From: Pseudomonadales bacterium
GTDB lineage: Bacteria > Pseudomonadota > Gammaproteobacteria > Pseudomonadales > Azotimanducaceae
NCBI GenBank assembly: GCA_022825925.1
Contig: JAJDVW010000118.1
Coordinates: 1 to 35,676, forward strand
Direction of reading: 5' to 3'
Length of the DNA: 35,676 nt
Positions 24,908 through 35,676 of this stretch are shown here, piece by piece. Within the stretch, counting starts at the first letter, position 1. Each line of letters begins with the position of its first letter. The notes beneath the pieces are model-generated. The model had not been told where the DNA came from, did not search any database, and saw only the letters and a list, made by a program, of their open reading frames with translations. Both the position numbers and the translations under genes were made by a program.

Positions 24908-25609
24908 TCAAAGCAGCCCCCGCTCCGCGAAAGATACCTGCTGGTCCGCGCTCACGACGACGTGGTCGACGAGCCGCACGTCCACCTCTTCGAGCAGGCT
25001 CGCGATGCGCCCGGTCAACTGGATGTCGCTCGGCGACGGCTCCGCCACGCCCGACGGATGGTTGTGGTAGAGGATCAGTCCGCAGGCGTTGTGGCGCATC
25101 GAGGACTTGAGCACTTCGCGCGGATACACCGCCGTACGGTCGACCGAGCCGAAGAACAGCTCCTCGTTCGCGATCAGCCGGTTGCGCGCGTCGAGAAAGA
25201 GTCCGCCGAAGACCTCGCGCTCGCGCCGTCCAAGCCGGTACCGGAGGTAGCGCCGCGTGGCGGTGGACCCCGACAGCACCTCGCCGGCGGTGACATGCTC
25301 GGCGTGATACCGGTCGAGCAGCGCCCGGGCGGCGACCACGGCCGCGGTCTTCGCGGGCCCCATTCCCGGACAGGCCGCGATCACCGCGGGCTCCGTGTCG
25401 AAGAGGCCCCGTACGCCTCCGAACCGGCGCAGCAGCACTGAAGCCAGTTCCACGGCGTCGCGCGTCCGGTCACCGGTCCGCAACAACGCCGCGACGAGCT
25501 CCGCGTCGGCCAGCGCCCCGGGGCCCCGCCCGAGCAGCCGCTCCCGGGGGCGTTCCGCTCCCGGCGGCGCCCCGGCGGCACCGTTCCCTTTCCTGTCCCC
25601 CACAGGCAT
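24908..25609 (-). CDS. radC: RadC-family JAB/MPN domain protein
   Basis: A 233-residue protein with an N-terminal helix-hairpin-helix region (ACPGMGPAKTAAVVAARAL) and a C-terminal JAMM metalloprotease-like domain with HNHPSGVAEPSPSD. Its claimed role in DNA repair rests on a misassigned E. coli mutation; the true function is unknown. It is divergent from coaBC and next to rpmB, as in E. coli. I chose the ATG at 25609 because the longer frame to 25690 would overlap the coaBC start region. Confidence 0.92.
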   Translation of the reverse strand: MPVGDRKGNGAAGAPPGAERPRERLLGRGPGALADAELVAALLRTGDRTRDAVELASVLLRRFGGVRGLFDTEPAVIAACPGMGPAKTAAVVAARALLDRYHAEHVTAGEVLSGSTATRRYLRYRLGRREREVFGGLFLDARNRLIANEELFFGSVDRTAVYPREVLKSSMRHNACGLILYHNHPSGVAEPSPSDIQLTGRIASLLEEVDVRLVDHVVVSADQQVSFAERGLL

Positions 25610-25684
25610 CTCTGGTATCGTTGTCCCCCGTTTCTTCCCGGCGGCCCGGCCTGCGCCGCCTCTATCTGCCGCGCCGAAATCGCC

Positions 25685-26959
25685 ATGCACGGAAAACGCA
25701 TCTTATTGGGCATCAGCGGTGGAATCGCTGCGTACAAGACCCCAATCCTTGTGCGAGATCTGCGCGCTCGCGGTGCGGAAGTCATCCCGGTCCTGACGCA
25801 GAGCGCCGCCCGCTTCGTCACGGTCGCGAGCCTGCAGGCCGTGTCCGGGCAGCGCGTGCGCGACGACCTGTGGGACGAGGAAGCGGAAGCCGCCATGGGC
25901 CACATCGAGCTCGCGCGCTGGGCCGACGCCGTTCTGGTCGCGCCCGCGACGGCGCATCTGGTCGCGCGCCTCGCCAACGGCGCCGCCGACGACCTCCTCA
26001 CCACGGTCTGCCTCGCCACGGCCGCCCCGGTCTTCGTCGCGCCGGCGATGAACCGGCAGATGTGGGAACACCCGGCCGCGCAGCGGAACGTGGCGCAACT
26101 CGCGGCCGACGGGCTGCACGTCCTCGGTCCCGGAGAAGGGGACCAGGCCTGCGGGGAGACCGGTCCCGGCCGCATGCTGGAACCCGCGGAGCTGGCCGAC
26201 GCCCTGGACGCGCACTTCGCGGGTCCGGCCACCGGCCGATGGCGCGAACGACCGGAGACGCTCGGGGGCGTGCGCGTCCTCGTGACCGCCGGACCCACCC
26301 GGGAGCACATCGACCCCGTACGGTTCATCTCGAACCACAGCTCCGGCAAGCAGGGATACGCCATGGCGCGCGCCGCCCGCGACGCCGGGGCCAGCGTGAC
26401 CCTCGTCAGCGGTCCCGTGCATCTCGACACGCCGGCGCGCGTGCGCCGCGTGGACGTGACGACGGCCCACGAGATGAAGGCGGCCGTGGAAGCCGAACTC
26501 CCCGACACCGACATCTTCATCGGTGTGGCCGCGGTCGGCGACTACCGCCCCGCGGAGCCCCAGAGCCGCAAGATCAAGAAGGCCGGCGCGCCGACCACCG
26601 GGATCACGCTCCCGCTCACGGAGAATCCGGACATTCTCGAGGCGGCCGTCGCGAGCGGGCGTCCCTGCGGGCGTCCCTGCGTAGTGGGCTTCGCCGCGGA
26701 GACCCACGACGCGCTGGAACACGCGCGCGAGAAGCTTGCCCGCAAGGGCTGCGACGCCATCGTCGTGAACGACGTGTCGGACTCGACCATCGGCTTCGAC
26801 AGCAACGACAATGCCGTCGTACTCATCCAGGCGTCGGGCGAGACCGTCTTTCCGATGGAGCCGAAGGACACGCTCGCCGCGAAGCTGGTCGACGCCATCG
26901 CGGGGCTCTACGACGAGAAATGCGGGCGGGACGAACCGCGGCAGCGCAACCTGGCCTGA
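25685..26959 (+). CDS. coaBC: Bifunctional phosphopantothenoylcysteine decarboxylase / phosphopantothenate-cysteine ligase
   Basis: A 424-residue fusion carrying out two CoA-synthesis steps. The N-terminal flavin domain CoaC has GISGGIAAYK, the catalytic histidine in MGHIELARWAD, the PxMNxxMW motif APAMNRQMW, and GDQACGETGPGRM with the active cysteine. The C-terminal CoaB domain has GPTREHIDPVRFISNHSSGKQG and VNDVSDSTIGF. The segment GRPCGRPC in CoaB is encoded by a perfect 12-base tandem duplication that adds four residues. It is followed after 19 bases by the mutase gene, without the usual dut. Confidence 0.95.
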   Translation: MHGKRILLGISGGIAAYKTPILVRDLRARGAEVIPVLTQSAARFVTVASLQAVSGQRVRDDLWDEEAEAAMGHIELARWADAVLVAPATAHLVARLANGAADDLLTTVCLATAAPVFVAPAMNRQMWEHPAAQRNVAQLAADGLHVLGPGEGDQACGETGPGRMLEPAELADALDAHFAGPATGRWRERPETLGGVRVLVTAGPTREHIDPVRFISNHSSGKQGYAMARAARDAGASVTLVSGPVHLDTPARVRRVDVTTAHEMKAAVEAELPDTDIFIGVAAVGDYRPAEPQSRKIKKAGAPTTGITLPLTENPDILEAAVASGRPCGRPCVVGFAAETHDALEHAREKLARKGCDAIVVNDVSDSTIGFDSNDNAVVLIQASGETVFPMEPKDTLAAKLVDAIAGLYDEKCGRDEPRQRNLA

Positions 26960-26978
26960 CGCCCCCGGGAACACGGCC

Positions 26979-29331
<2,353 letters not shown>

Positions 29332-29348
29332 CCGGCCCGGCCGGAACC

Positions 29349-30005
29349 TCAATCCACGGCGCAGTATCGGTCCCGGTAGGCCAGCACCGTTTCGAGACGC
29401 CGGGCGCCGTCGGGGTCCGCCGCGAGCACGCGCACGACGTCCTCGAGCCCCGCAACGCTGTGCACCGGCACTCCTAGACGGGCTTCAAGGTGTGCCACGG
29501 CGGTACCGCCGCCGGCCACGCGTTCCCGCCGGTCCATGGCGATGAGGACCCCCGTCACGCTGCCCCCGGCCGCCGCGATCATCTCGCAGGCCTCGATCTT
29601 CGCCGCGCCGTCGGTGATCGTGTCGTCCACCACGACGACCCGTCGGCCTTCCATGGCGCTGCCGACCAGGCGACCGCCCTCTCCATGCGCCTTGGCCTCC
29701 TTGCGGTTGAAGGCGACGCCCACGTTGACCCCATGCGCCCGCGCGAGCGCGACGGAGGCGGCCACCGCGATGGGAATGCCCTTGTAGGCGGGGCCGAACA
29801 GCACCTGCGGCGTTTCGGGGAGCGCGGTGGCGAGCGCCGCGTAGGCGGCGCCGAGACGGTCGAACGCCGCGCCGTTGTCGATGGCGCCGAGGTTGAAGAA
29901 GTAGGGGCTCCGGCGTCCGGACTTCAGCTCGAAGTCGCCGAACTGCAGCACGTCCTCCGCGATCATCCAGCGCACGAACGCGTCGGCATCCGCCGTCCCG
30001 TCCAC
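29349..30005 (-). CDS. pyrE: Orotate phosphoribosyltransferase
   Basis: A 218-residue enzyme joining orotate to PRPP in pyrimidine synthesis. The start region FGDFELKSGRRSPYFFNLG, FGPAYKGIPIAVA and the PRPP loop VVVVDDTITDGAAK identify it. I place the start at the GTG at 30005, two bases after the rph stop, which gives a normal length; longer in-frame readings run back into rph. An rph-pyrE operon is known in E. coli, so coupling of the two is expected. Confidence 0.95.
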   Translation of the reverse strand: MDGTADADAFVRWMIAEDVLQFGDFELKSGRRSPYFFNLGAIDNGAAFDRLGAAYAALATALPETPQVLFGPAYKGIPIAVAASVALARAHGVNVGVAFNRKEAKAHGEGGRLVGSAMEGRRVVVVDDTITDGAAKIEACEMIAAAGGSVTGVLIAMDRRERVAGGGTAVAHLEARLGVPVHSVAGLEDVVRVLAADPDGARRLETVLAYRDRYCAVD

Positions 30006-30007
30006 CG

Positions 30008-30709
30008 TCAGAGCCCGAGCGCCCGGCGCTGCTCGCCGAACAGCGTCTCGATGCCACCTTCCGCGAGGGAGAGCATCCGCGCAAGGGTGTCCCGCTCGAA
30101 GGGTTCCCCTTCCGCGGTCCCCTGCACTTCGATGAAGCCCCGCCCCTCGATCATCACCACGTTCATGTCCGTGCCCGCGTTCGAGTCTTCCCGGTAGTCG
30201 AGGTCGAGCACGGGCACGCCCCCGACGACGCCCACCGACACGGAAGCCACCAGCTTCGTGAACGCGTCCGGCGCCACGCGGTTCAACGCGTCGACGAGGG
30301 CCACGCAACCGCCGGTGACGGACGCCGTCCGCGTGCCGCCGTCGGCCTGCAGGACGTCGCAGTCGATGCGGATGGTCCGCTCCCCCAGCCGGCCGAGATC
30401 CACGGCCGCGCGCAGGGAGCGGCCGATGAGGCGCTGGATCTCCATCGTGCGCCCGCCCTGCTTGCCGCGGCTGGCCTCGCGGTCGGTGCGTGTGTGGGTG
30501 GAGCCCGGCAGCATGCCGTACTCCGCGGTGATCCAGCCCCTTCCGCCACCGCGCAGAAACGGCGGCACGCGGTCTTCCACGCTGGCGGTACAGAGGACCC
30601 GCGTGTCCCCGAACGCCACCAGAACGGACCCGGCGGCATGCTTGGTGAAGCCGCGCTCGATCTCCACCGCGCGGAGCTCATCGGGCTCCCTCCCGCTCGG
30701 TCTCGGCAC
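30008..30709 (-). CDS. rph: Ribonuclease PH
   Basis: A 233-residue phosphorolytic 3'-5' exoribonuclease that trims tRNA 3' ends. The RNase PH core is visible: [47 protein letters not shown], with later [15 protein letters not shown] and [18 protein letters not shown]. It begins with GTG at 30709 and is divergent from yicC, with 75 bases between. A CATAAT hexamer on the minus strand (30731-30736) could be its -10. Confidence 0.96.
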   Translation of the reverse strand: MPRPSGREPDELRAVEIERGFTKHAAGSVLVAFGDTRVLCTASVEDRVPPFLRGGGRGWITAEYGMLPGSTHTRTDREASRGKQGGRTMEIQRLIGRSLRAAVDLGRLGERTIRIDCDVLQADGGTRTASVTGGCVALVDALNRVAPDAFTKLVASVSVGVVGGVPVLDLDYREDSNAGTDMNVVMIEGRGFIEVQGTAEGEPFERDTLARMLSLAEGGIETLFGEQRRALGL

Positions 30710-30770
30710 CGTCGTTCTCCCTGACCCCTGGCCGGGGGATTATGCCCGCGCGACCGGCCGCGACTCCACG

Positions 30771-30776
30771 GTTAGA
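30771..30776 (+). promoter_or_regulatory. Possible -10 element for yicC, implying a very short leader
   Basis: TAGAAT ends 8 bases before the yicC ATG at 30785. If used, transcription would begin almost at the start codon and the mRNA would be leaderless or nearly so. No clear -35 is seen and no ribosome-binding site precedes the ATG. Confidence 0.35.
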
Positions 30777-30784
30777 ATCCCCCG

Positions 30785-31639
30785 ATGATCTCCAGCATGA
30801 CCGCATTCGGCCGATTCGAGTCGCCGACGCTCTCCTGGGAAGTCCGTTCGGTGAACCACCGTTTCCTGGAGGTGAGCTTCCGGCTCCCGGAGGGGCTCAG
30901 GACGCTGGAGCCGTCGTTGCGCGATGTCGCCCGCCGGGCACTGGGACGGGGCAAGGTCGACGCGACGCTGCGCCTGGCCGAAGGTGAGGTCGGCCTCTCG
31001 GTGAACATCAACCGGCCGAACATGCTCAGGCTGCTTGCGACGCTCGAGCAGGTGCGCCGGGACGCGCCCGAGATCGGCCACCCGGACCCCCTCGAGCTGC
31101 TCCGTTGGCCCGGCGTGCTCGACACCGGTCCGACGGTCGCGGCAGGCGCCCTGGAGGGGGCGGTGCGGACCGGCTTCGAGGCGGCCGTCGCAGAGCTGGT
31201 CGCGGACCGGGGCCGGGAAGGGGCAGGCATCGACGCCGTCCTGCGCGCCAAGCTCGAAGAGGTCGAGACGATCGTCAGCGAGATCCGTCACCTGACCCTG
31301 ACGCAGGCGACCCTGGTTCGGGACCGGCTGCGCGCTCGCATCGCGGAGCTGGTCGACCAGGTGGACCAGGGCCGGTTCGAGCAGGAAGTCGCCCTGCTCG
31401 CCCAGAAGGCGGACGTGGCGGAGGAGCTCGACCGCCTGCTGCTGCACGTCGAGGGTTGCCGCAACAGCCTCGCCGCCGAGGGACGGCAGGGCCGCCGCCT
31501 GGACTTCCTGATGCAGGAACTGAACCGGGAGGCCAACACCGTCGCCGCCAAGGCCGTGCCCCCGGAGTGCGCCGAGCGCGCCGTCGACCTCAAGGTGGTC
31601 ATCGACCAGATGCGCGAACAGGTGCAGAACGTCGAGTGA
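30785..31639 (+). CDS. yicC: YicC-family endoribonuclease
   Basis: A 284-residue protein with the YicC opening MISSMTAFGRFES, the VNHRFLEVSFRLPEGLRTLEPSLRD segment and the C-terminal QGRRLDFLMQELNREANTVAAKA, the most conserved part. Recent work assigns RNase activity to this family in E. coli and Bacillus; older annotations call it a stress-induced protein. It overlaps gmk by 4 bases, the usual neighbour. Confidence 0.94.
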   Translation: MISSMTAFGRFESPTLSWEVRSVNHRFLEVSFRLPEGLRTLEPSLRDVARRALGRGKVDATLRLAEGEVGLSVNINRPNMLRLLATLEQVRRDAPEIGHPDPLELLRWPGVLDTGPTVAAGALEGAVRTGFEAAVAELVADRGREGAGIDAVLRAKLEEVETIVSEIRHLTLTQATLVRDRLRARIAELVDQVDQGRFEQEVALLAQKADVAEELDRLLLHVEGCRNSLAAEGRQGRRLDFLMQELNREANTVAAKAVPPECAERAVDLKVVIDQMREQVQNVE

Positions 31640-32253
31640 GCGGGCTGCTCTTCGTCGTTTCCGCCCCCTCCGGCGCGGGCAAGACGAGTCTCGTACGCGC
31701 GCTCGTCGAACGGGACTCCAACCTCGAAGTGTCCGTCTCGTACACCACGCGCCCCAAGCGGCCGGCCGAGGTGGACGGCAAGGACTACCGGTTCGTCGAT
31801 CACGCGACGTTCAACGCCATGGCCCGAGCCGGCGATCTGCTGGAGTTCGCGACGAACTTCGGGTTCGACTACGGCACGTCGCGGGCCCGGGTACAGGAAG
31901 CCCAGGCAGCCGGGCGGGATGTCGTCCTCGAGATCGACTGGCAGGGCGCGCAGCAGGTCCGCGCGCAGCTCGACCGCGCCATCGGCGTGTTCGTGCTGCC
32001 GCCTTCCCGAGAGGCCCTGCGCACGCGACTCGAAGGGCGGGCGCAGGACGGGCCGGAGGTCATCGAGCGCCGCATGCGCCAAGCCATCGACGACATGACG
32101 CACTGCGCCGAATTCGACTACGCGATCGTCAACGACGACTTCGAGGACGCCCTCGCCACGCTGGCCGCCATCGTCGCGGCGGAGCGGCGCGGCCGGCGGG
32201 CCGACCTGCCCGATGTGACCGGCCTCTACCGCGAGTTGCTCCGGGGCCCGTAG
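31636..32253 (+). CDS. gmk: Guanylate kinase
   Basis: A 205-residue nucleoside monophosphate kinase making GDP from GMP. The P-loop APSGAGKT is at residues 10-17, the GMP-binding SYTTRPKRPAEVDGKDYRFVD follows, then VVLEIDWQGAQQV. The GTG start overlaps the yicC stop by 4 bases. Its stop codon lies inside one arm of the palindrome shared with the convergent receptor gene. Confidence 0.96.
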   Translation: MSGLLFVVSAPSGAGKTSLVRALVERDSNLEVSVSYTTRPKRPAEVDGKDYRFVDHATFNAMARAGDLLEFATNFGFDYGTSRARVQEAQAAGRDVVLEIDWQGAQQVRAQLDRAIGVFVLPPSREALRTRLEGRAQDGPEVIERRMRQAIDDMTHCAEFDYAIVNDDFEDALATLAAIVAAERRGRRADLPDVTGLYRELLRGP

Positions 32254-32277
32254 GGGAGGGGCTTGTCCCGCCCCTAC
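32250..32277. terminator. Bidirectional hairpin carrying the stop codons of gmk and the receptor gene
   Basis: Arms GTAGGGG and CCCCTAC pair perfectly, extended inward by GGG/CCC after one mismatch, with a small loop. The TAG in each arm is the stop of the converging gene on that strand. There is no T-run, so it may be a REP-like repeat acting as mRNA end protection rather than a classical terminator. Confidence 0.6.
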
Positions 32278-34655
32278 GAGCCGAACGTGTGCTCGACGGT
32301 CAGGCCGAAGCGCCGCGGCTGCGCCCAGTAATAAAGCAGGATGCCAAGGTCCACGAGGTCCTGGGCGCCGCGGTAGTACTCCTCGTCCGTCATGTTCGTG
32401 CCCCAGAGGGAGACGGAGGTCCTGCCGTTGGCCATGTCCCAGCGCAGGCGGGCGTCGACGAGGCCGAGCGGATCCGTCCGATGCCTCTTGAGACGCGTCA
32501 GCGCGGCGGCGGCGTAGTACGGTCCACGGTAGTTGTAGCCGACCTGGGCGGTCATGCTGCCCGCGTTGTCGAGGTAGAACTCCTTGGCGACGCTCACGTT
32601 CCAGGAACGGTTGGGCGTGAAGCCGATGAACGAGATGTTGGAAAGGTCCCGCACCACGCGCGTCTCCTCGAACGTGATCGGATCGAACGTGTTGTCCACG
32701 ACCGTGAAGTCGTCGTAGTCCCCGTCCAGGTACCCGTAGGTGCCCGTGATGAACCAGCCTTCCGCCGGCGTCGCGAGCAACTCCACTTCGACCCCCTCGA
32801 TGGTGGCGGCCTGCGCGTTGATCTGGTCCGCCGTGGGCTGACCGTCGACCACGCGCCCGATGGTGATCTGCTGGTTCTCGTAGTCGTTCTGGAAGACCGT
32901 GACGTTGAGCTGCAGCCGGCGCTCGAACCACTGGGACTTCATGCCGACCTCCCAGTTGTCCGAGATCTCCGGCGCGTAGGGACGCATGCGCACGTCGCCG
33001 TTCATCCCGCCCGAGCTGTAACCGCGCGAGAAGCTGAGATACGCCATGATGTCGTCGGTGAAGCTGTAGTTGGCGATCACGCGCGGCGTCGACTGGCTGA
33101 AGTCGACCTCCTGCTTGCAGTAGCTCCGCAGGGCGATTCCGTCCGGACCGATGTTGCCGGGGCAACCGTAGAACAGGTCGAAACCGAAGTCCGAGGTCCA
33201 CTGCGAGCGCTTGAACTGCCGGGTGTCCTTCGTCCAGCGAATCCCGGCCGTGACCGACCAGGCCTCGGTGATGTCCAGGGTCGCTTCTCCGAACACCGCC
33301 CAGGACTTGTTGGTGGCGTCGGTCTGCTGGCGCCGGCTGATGTTCTCCTGGGCTCCGAGCGCGATCGGTCCGAGCAACTCCCACAGCGGCGCCTCGGCGG
33401 GATCGGTCGGCGGCATGAGACCGCGCATGAAGGGCACCCAGACGTTGCCCTGGGCGTTCTCGGTGAAACCGTACACTCCGGTGATCCAGGTCATGCGGTC
33501 CGAGAACGCCGAGCCTTCCAGCCGGAACTCGTGCGAAAGCTGGTCATACAGCGAGGGCTCGTCCTGCAGCACTTCGAGGTGGTAGGAGGGGCCTCCGTAA
33601 AAGTCGCTGCCCCAGCCCCAGGACTCGTTGAGCTCGCTCATGTCGCGCCAGGCCGAGATGGACGTCAGCGTCATGTCCGCGAAGTCCCAGGTCACGGTCA
33701 AGGTGACGGCGTCGGTGTCGACGAACAGGCCGTTCTCGTCGTTGTCGTTCGACCGGTAGGGATTGTCGTCGGGAGCACAGGCCGCCGAGAGTTCGTCGTA
33801 CGCGCCGAAGATGAGCGGCAGGAAGTTGATCCCCGCGGGCCCCCCGAGCAGCTCCTCGCAGTCCGCCAGTCCGCCCGTCTCGCGCGCCCGGTAGAACTCC
33901 CCGCCGAGGGAGACCTCCACCGTATCGCTCGGCGTCCAGAGCAGCGTGCCCCGGAGGGTGCGCGAGTCCGTCGTGTTCCACTCCCGCCCCGCGTCGTCCT
34001 TCATCCAGCCGTCGTCCTTGCGCATCTGGAAGGCGAAGCGCGCCGCGAGCACGTCGTCGATCAACGGAAAGTTGACCATGGCGTCCGCGGAGAGCTGCCC
34101 GGCGTTGCCGACGCCGCCACGCACCTTGGCGTCGAACACGGAGTCCGGCTTCTTCGTGATGACGTGCACGAGGCCCGCCGTGGTGTTGCGCCCGAACAGC
34201 GTGCCCTGCGGCCCGCGCAGCACCTCGACCCGGTCGATGTCGATGAAGTCGAACACGGAACCCTGTGGCCGGCCGAGGTAGACCCCGTCCACGTAGATGC
34301 CGACCTTCGGGTCCTGGGTGGGCCCCCAGTTGATCTGGCCGATGCCCCGCAGGAACACCTGGGCCGTGCCCCGCGCGACCACGCTCTCGTTGAACGACAT
34401 GTTGGGCGTGAGCTGCTCGACGTTCTGGATCTCCGTGATCCCCCGGCTCTCCAGCCGGTCGCCGGACAGCGCCGAGATGGGGATTGGCACGCTCTGGGCC
34501 GTTTCTTCCCGGCGGCGGGCCGTGACCACGACCTCCTCGATGCCGCCGGTCGCCTGTTCCTCGTCGGCTTCCTCGGCCTGGGCCGCGGTAGTCGGCAGGA
34601 ATGCGCCCGCCATGGCGAGCCCCGCCATACCGAGGATTTCCTTGAGTCGCTTCAT
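32274..34655 (-). CDS. TonB-dependent outer-membrane receptor
   Basis: A 793-residue outer-membrane transporter that takes up a large or scarce substrate with energy from TonB-ExbBD. A signal peptide covers about residues 1-27 (basic start, hydrophobic core, AQA cleavage site). A TonB-box-like IEEVVVTARRREE comes next, then the plug domain (about 50-160) with VDRVEVLRGPQGTLFGRNTTAGLVHVITKKP. The remainder is a 22-strand barrel ending RFGLTVEHTF plus two extra residues, GS, read from the palindrome. The ATG at 34655 follows GGGAGGA. Similar receptors in marine and soil gammaproteobacteria import carbohydrates, siderophores or other compounds; the substrate is unknown. It interrupts the conserved gmk-rpoZ pair. 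Confidence 0.92.
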   Translation of the reverse strand: MKRLKEILGMAGLAMAGAFLPTTAAQAEEADEEQATGGIEEVVVTARRREETAQSVPIPISALSGDRLESRGITEIQNVEQLTPNMSFNESVVARGTAQVFLRGIGQINWGPTQDPKVGIYVDGVYLGRPQGSVFDFIDIDRVEVLRGPQGTLFGRNTTAGLVHVITKKPDSVFDAKVRGGVGNAGQLSADAMVNFPLIDDVLAARFAFQMRKDDGWMKDDAGREWNTTDSRTLRGTLLWTPSDTVEVSLGGEFYRARETGGLADCEELLGGPAGINFLPLIFGAYDELSAACAPDDNPYRSNDNDENGLFVDTDAVTLTVTWDFADMTLTSISAWRDMSELNESWGWGSDFYGGPSYHLEVLQDEPSLYDQLSHEFRLEGSAFSDRMTWITGVYGFTENAQGNVWVPFMRGLMPPTDPAEAPLWELLGPIALGAQENISRRQQTDATNKSWAVFGEATLDITEAWSVTAGIRWTKDTRQFKRSQWTSDFGFDLFYGCPGNIGPDGIALRSYCKQEVDFSQSTPRVIANYSFTDDIMAYLSFSRGYSSGGMNGDVRMRPYAPEISDNWEVGMKSQWFERRLQLNVTVFQNDYENQQITIGRVVDGQPTADQINAQAATIEGVEVELLATPAEGWFITGTYGYLDGDYDDFTVVDNTFDPITFEETRVVRDLSNISFIGFTPNRSWNVSVAKEFYLDNAGSMTAQVGYNYRGPYYAAAALTRLKRHRTDPLGLVDARLRWDMANGRTSVSLWGTNMTDEEYYRGAQDLVDLGILLYYWAQPRRFGLTVEHTFGS

Positions 34656-34835
34656 GCTTCCTCCCTTGTTTTGGCGCGTCGCCGAGTCACGCATGAAGAC
34701 GCGTTCTTCAACGACGGGTGATTGGCGACGCAGCCTGTCCACGAAACTCCACGGGCGCCCGCCTGCGCCCGCAACATGGCGAGGACGAGGCGCGCTGTCA
34801 AGGCCGGAAACGCGTCTGTCATGCGTCCGCGCGTG

Positions 34836-34863
34836 TTGCACGCCCCCGGTGTGAGGTAAAATC
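34836..34863 (+). promoter_or_regulatory. Probable promoter of rpoZ-spoT
   Basis: GTTGCA or TTGCAC (34836-34842) is followed by TAAAAT (34858-34863) with a 15-16 base spacer, slightly short. The -10 is 33 bases before the rpoZ ATG. The rest of the 241-base region shared with the receptor gene has no gene. Confidence 0.5.
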
Positions 34864-34896
34864 ACGCGACTGCGAAACGTTTGACGGAATCCACCG

Positions 34897-35205
34897 ATGG
34901 CTCGCGTTACCGTTCAGGACTGCCTCGAACACGTCGACAACCGTTTCGAACTCGTCATGGTGGCCAGCCGGCGCGCGCGGCAGATCTACCGTCTCGGCGT
35001 CGAGCCGCTCGTGGCGGAGGAGAACGACAAGCCGACCGTGATCGCCCTGCGCGAGATCGCCGAGGGCCTCATCGACGAAGAGGTTCTTGACGCGCCGGAG
35101 ATCACGGTTGACGATGTCGATTTCGAAGGAATCGAACGACTGGAGAGCATCGGCGCGGAAGCGATGCCGTTCGACATGGGAGATGACGCAGCTAGCGACA
35201 TTTGA
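34897..35205 (+). CDS. rpoZ: RNA polymerase omega subunit
   Basis: A 102-residue subunit that helps assemble RNA polymerase and forms part of a ppGpp site. The opening [20 protein letters not shown] and [11 protein letters not shown] are diagnostic, with [15 protein letters not shown] in the middle. The acidic C-terminal tail (about 30 residues) is longer than in E. coli. Its end overlaps the next gene, spoT, by 23 bases. Confidence 0.96.
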   Translation: MARVTVQDCLEHVDNRFELVMVASRRARQIYRLGVEPLVAEENDKPTVIALREIAEGLIDEEVLDAPEITVDDVDFEGIERLESIGAEAMPFDMGDDAASDI

Positions 35206-35676
35206 GTCGTACTTCCAGACTCGCCTCGCCGCCGCCGCATCCGAGGATGCGGTCGCCGCACCCGCCACGTTCGAGACCCTGGAGGAATCCCTCTCCCGCT
35301 ACCTGTCCGACTCGCAGGTCCGACGCGTGCGGCGCGCCTACGAGTTCGCGAGGCACGCCCACGAGGGGCAGAAGCGCCGCACCGGCCACCACTACATCAC
35401 CCACCCGCTCGCCGTAGCCAGCATTCTGGCGGAGATGCGCATGGACCACCGGTCCATCGCGGCGGCGCTCCTCCACGACGTGATCGAGGACACGGGCGCC
35501 ACGAAGCAGAAGCTCGAGACGATCTTCGGCAGGGAGATCACCCAGATCGTCGATGGCGTCAGCAAGCTCGCCACCATCTTCAAGACGAACGAGCAGGCGC
35601 AGGCCGAGAACTTCCAGAAGATGGCGATGGCGACCGCCAACGACCTGCGCGTCATCCTCGTGAAGCTCGCCGACCG
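35183..35676 (+). CDS. spoT: Bifunctional (p)ppGpp synthase/hydrolase SpoT, 5' part only
   Basis: The first 164 residues of a RelA/SpoT protein, cut by the window end. The hydrolase domain is recognisable: [30 protein letters not shown], the metal-binding HD at 98-99 in [11 protein letters not shown], and EGVSKL-like [10 protein letters not shown] followed by AQAENFQKM and RVILVKLAD. An intact HD motif and the rpoZ-spoT order favour SpoT, which both makes and degrades ppGpp, over the hydrolase-dead RelA. The ATG at 35183 lies inside rpoZ; it gives about 26 residues more at the N terminus than E. coli SpoT. Confidence 0.94.
   Translation, partial: MTQLATFESYFQTRLAAAASEDAVAAPATFETLEESLSRYLSDSQVRRVRRAYEFARHAHEGQKRRTGHHYITHPLAVASILAEMRMDHRSIAAALLHDVIEDTGATKQKLETIFGREITQIVDGVSKLATIFKTNEQAQAENFQKMAMATANDLRVILVKLAD

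Noticed and set aside
32289..34721. An 810-residue plus-strand frame opposite the TonB receptor
   Set aside because: No recognisable domain; the minus-strand receptor has a signal peptide, plug and barrel features.

Overview
The window is a very GC-rich stretch of a proteobacterial, almost certainly gammaproteobacterial, chromosome. Two sets of neighbours that are conserved in gammaproteobacteria occur end to end. The first is pilT - yggS - proC - yggT - metX - metW - DUF4426 - rdgB - hemW - trmB - rpoH - ftsX - ftsE - ftsY - rsmD - coaD - mutM, the order known from Pseudomonas-like genomes. The second is mutM - rpmG - rpmB - radC - coaBC - algC - argB - pyrE - rph - yicC - gmk - rpoZ - spoT, the order known from Escherichia and Pseudomonas. 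Codon use is strongly GC-rich, GTG starts are frequent, and many genes overlap by 4 bases. I cannot name the genus from sequence alone.

Layout. Bases 1-8900 are the accessory end. They hold a two-gene RNA-repair cassette (hen1 and pnkp, overlapping by 10 bases), an AAA/DUF4143 ATPase, a frameshifted DUF2283 gene, the 3' remnant of an IS630-family transposase, and three phytanoyl-CoA-dioxygenase-like (PhyH) genes, two of which are a recent tandem duplication. Bases 9048-17287 hold pilT (minus strand), a luciferase-like oxidoreductase, and then a tightly packed plus-strand run from yggS to hemW. Bases 17292-21623 run on the minus strand: ftsY-ftsE-ftsX, then rpoH and trmB. Bases 21645-22820 (rsmD, coaD) are plus strand; rpmB-rpmG-mutM are minus. 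A small coiled-coil membrane protein and radC follow. Then come coaBC, a phosphomannomutase/phosphoglucomutase and argB (plus), rph-pyrE (minus), yicC-gmk (plus), a TonB-dependent receptor (minus), rpoZ, and the truncated start of spoT.

The backbone is housekeeping: cell division and signal-recognition targeting (FtsEX, FtsY), heat shock (RpoH), tRNA and rRNA modification, CoA synthesis (CoaD, CoaBC), methionine, arginine, proline and pyrimidine synthesis, nucleotide-pool cleaning, and the stringent response. Departures from the expected gene order are the informative part: a luciferase-like gene beside pilT, no dut between coaBC and algC, and a TonB receptor wedged between gmk and rpoZ. The most interesting regulatory signal is a CIRCE-like (HrcA operator) inverted repeat just upstream of rpoH. 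Several palindromic repeats sit over gene ends. In two cases they supply the stop codons or the C-terminal tail of the genes they abut.
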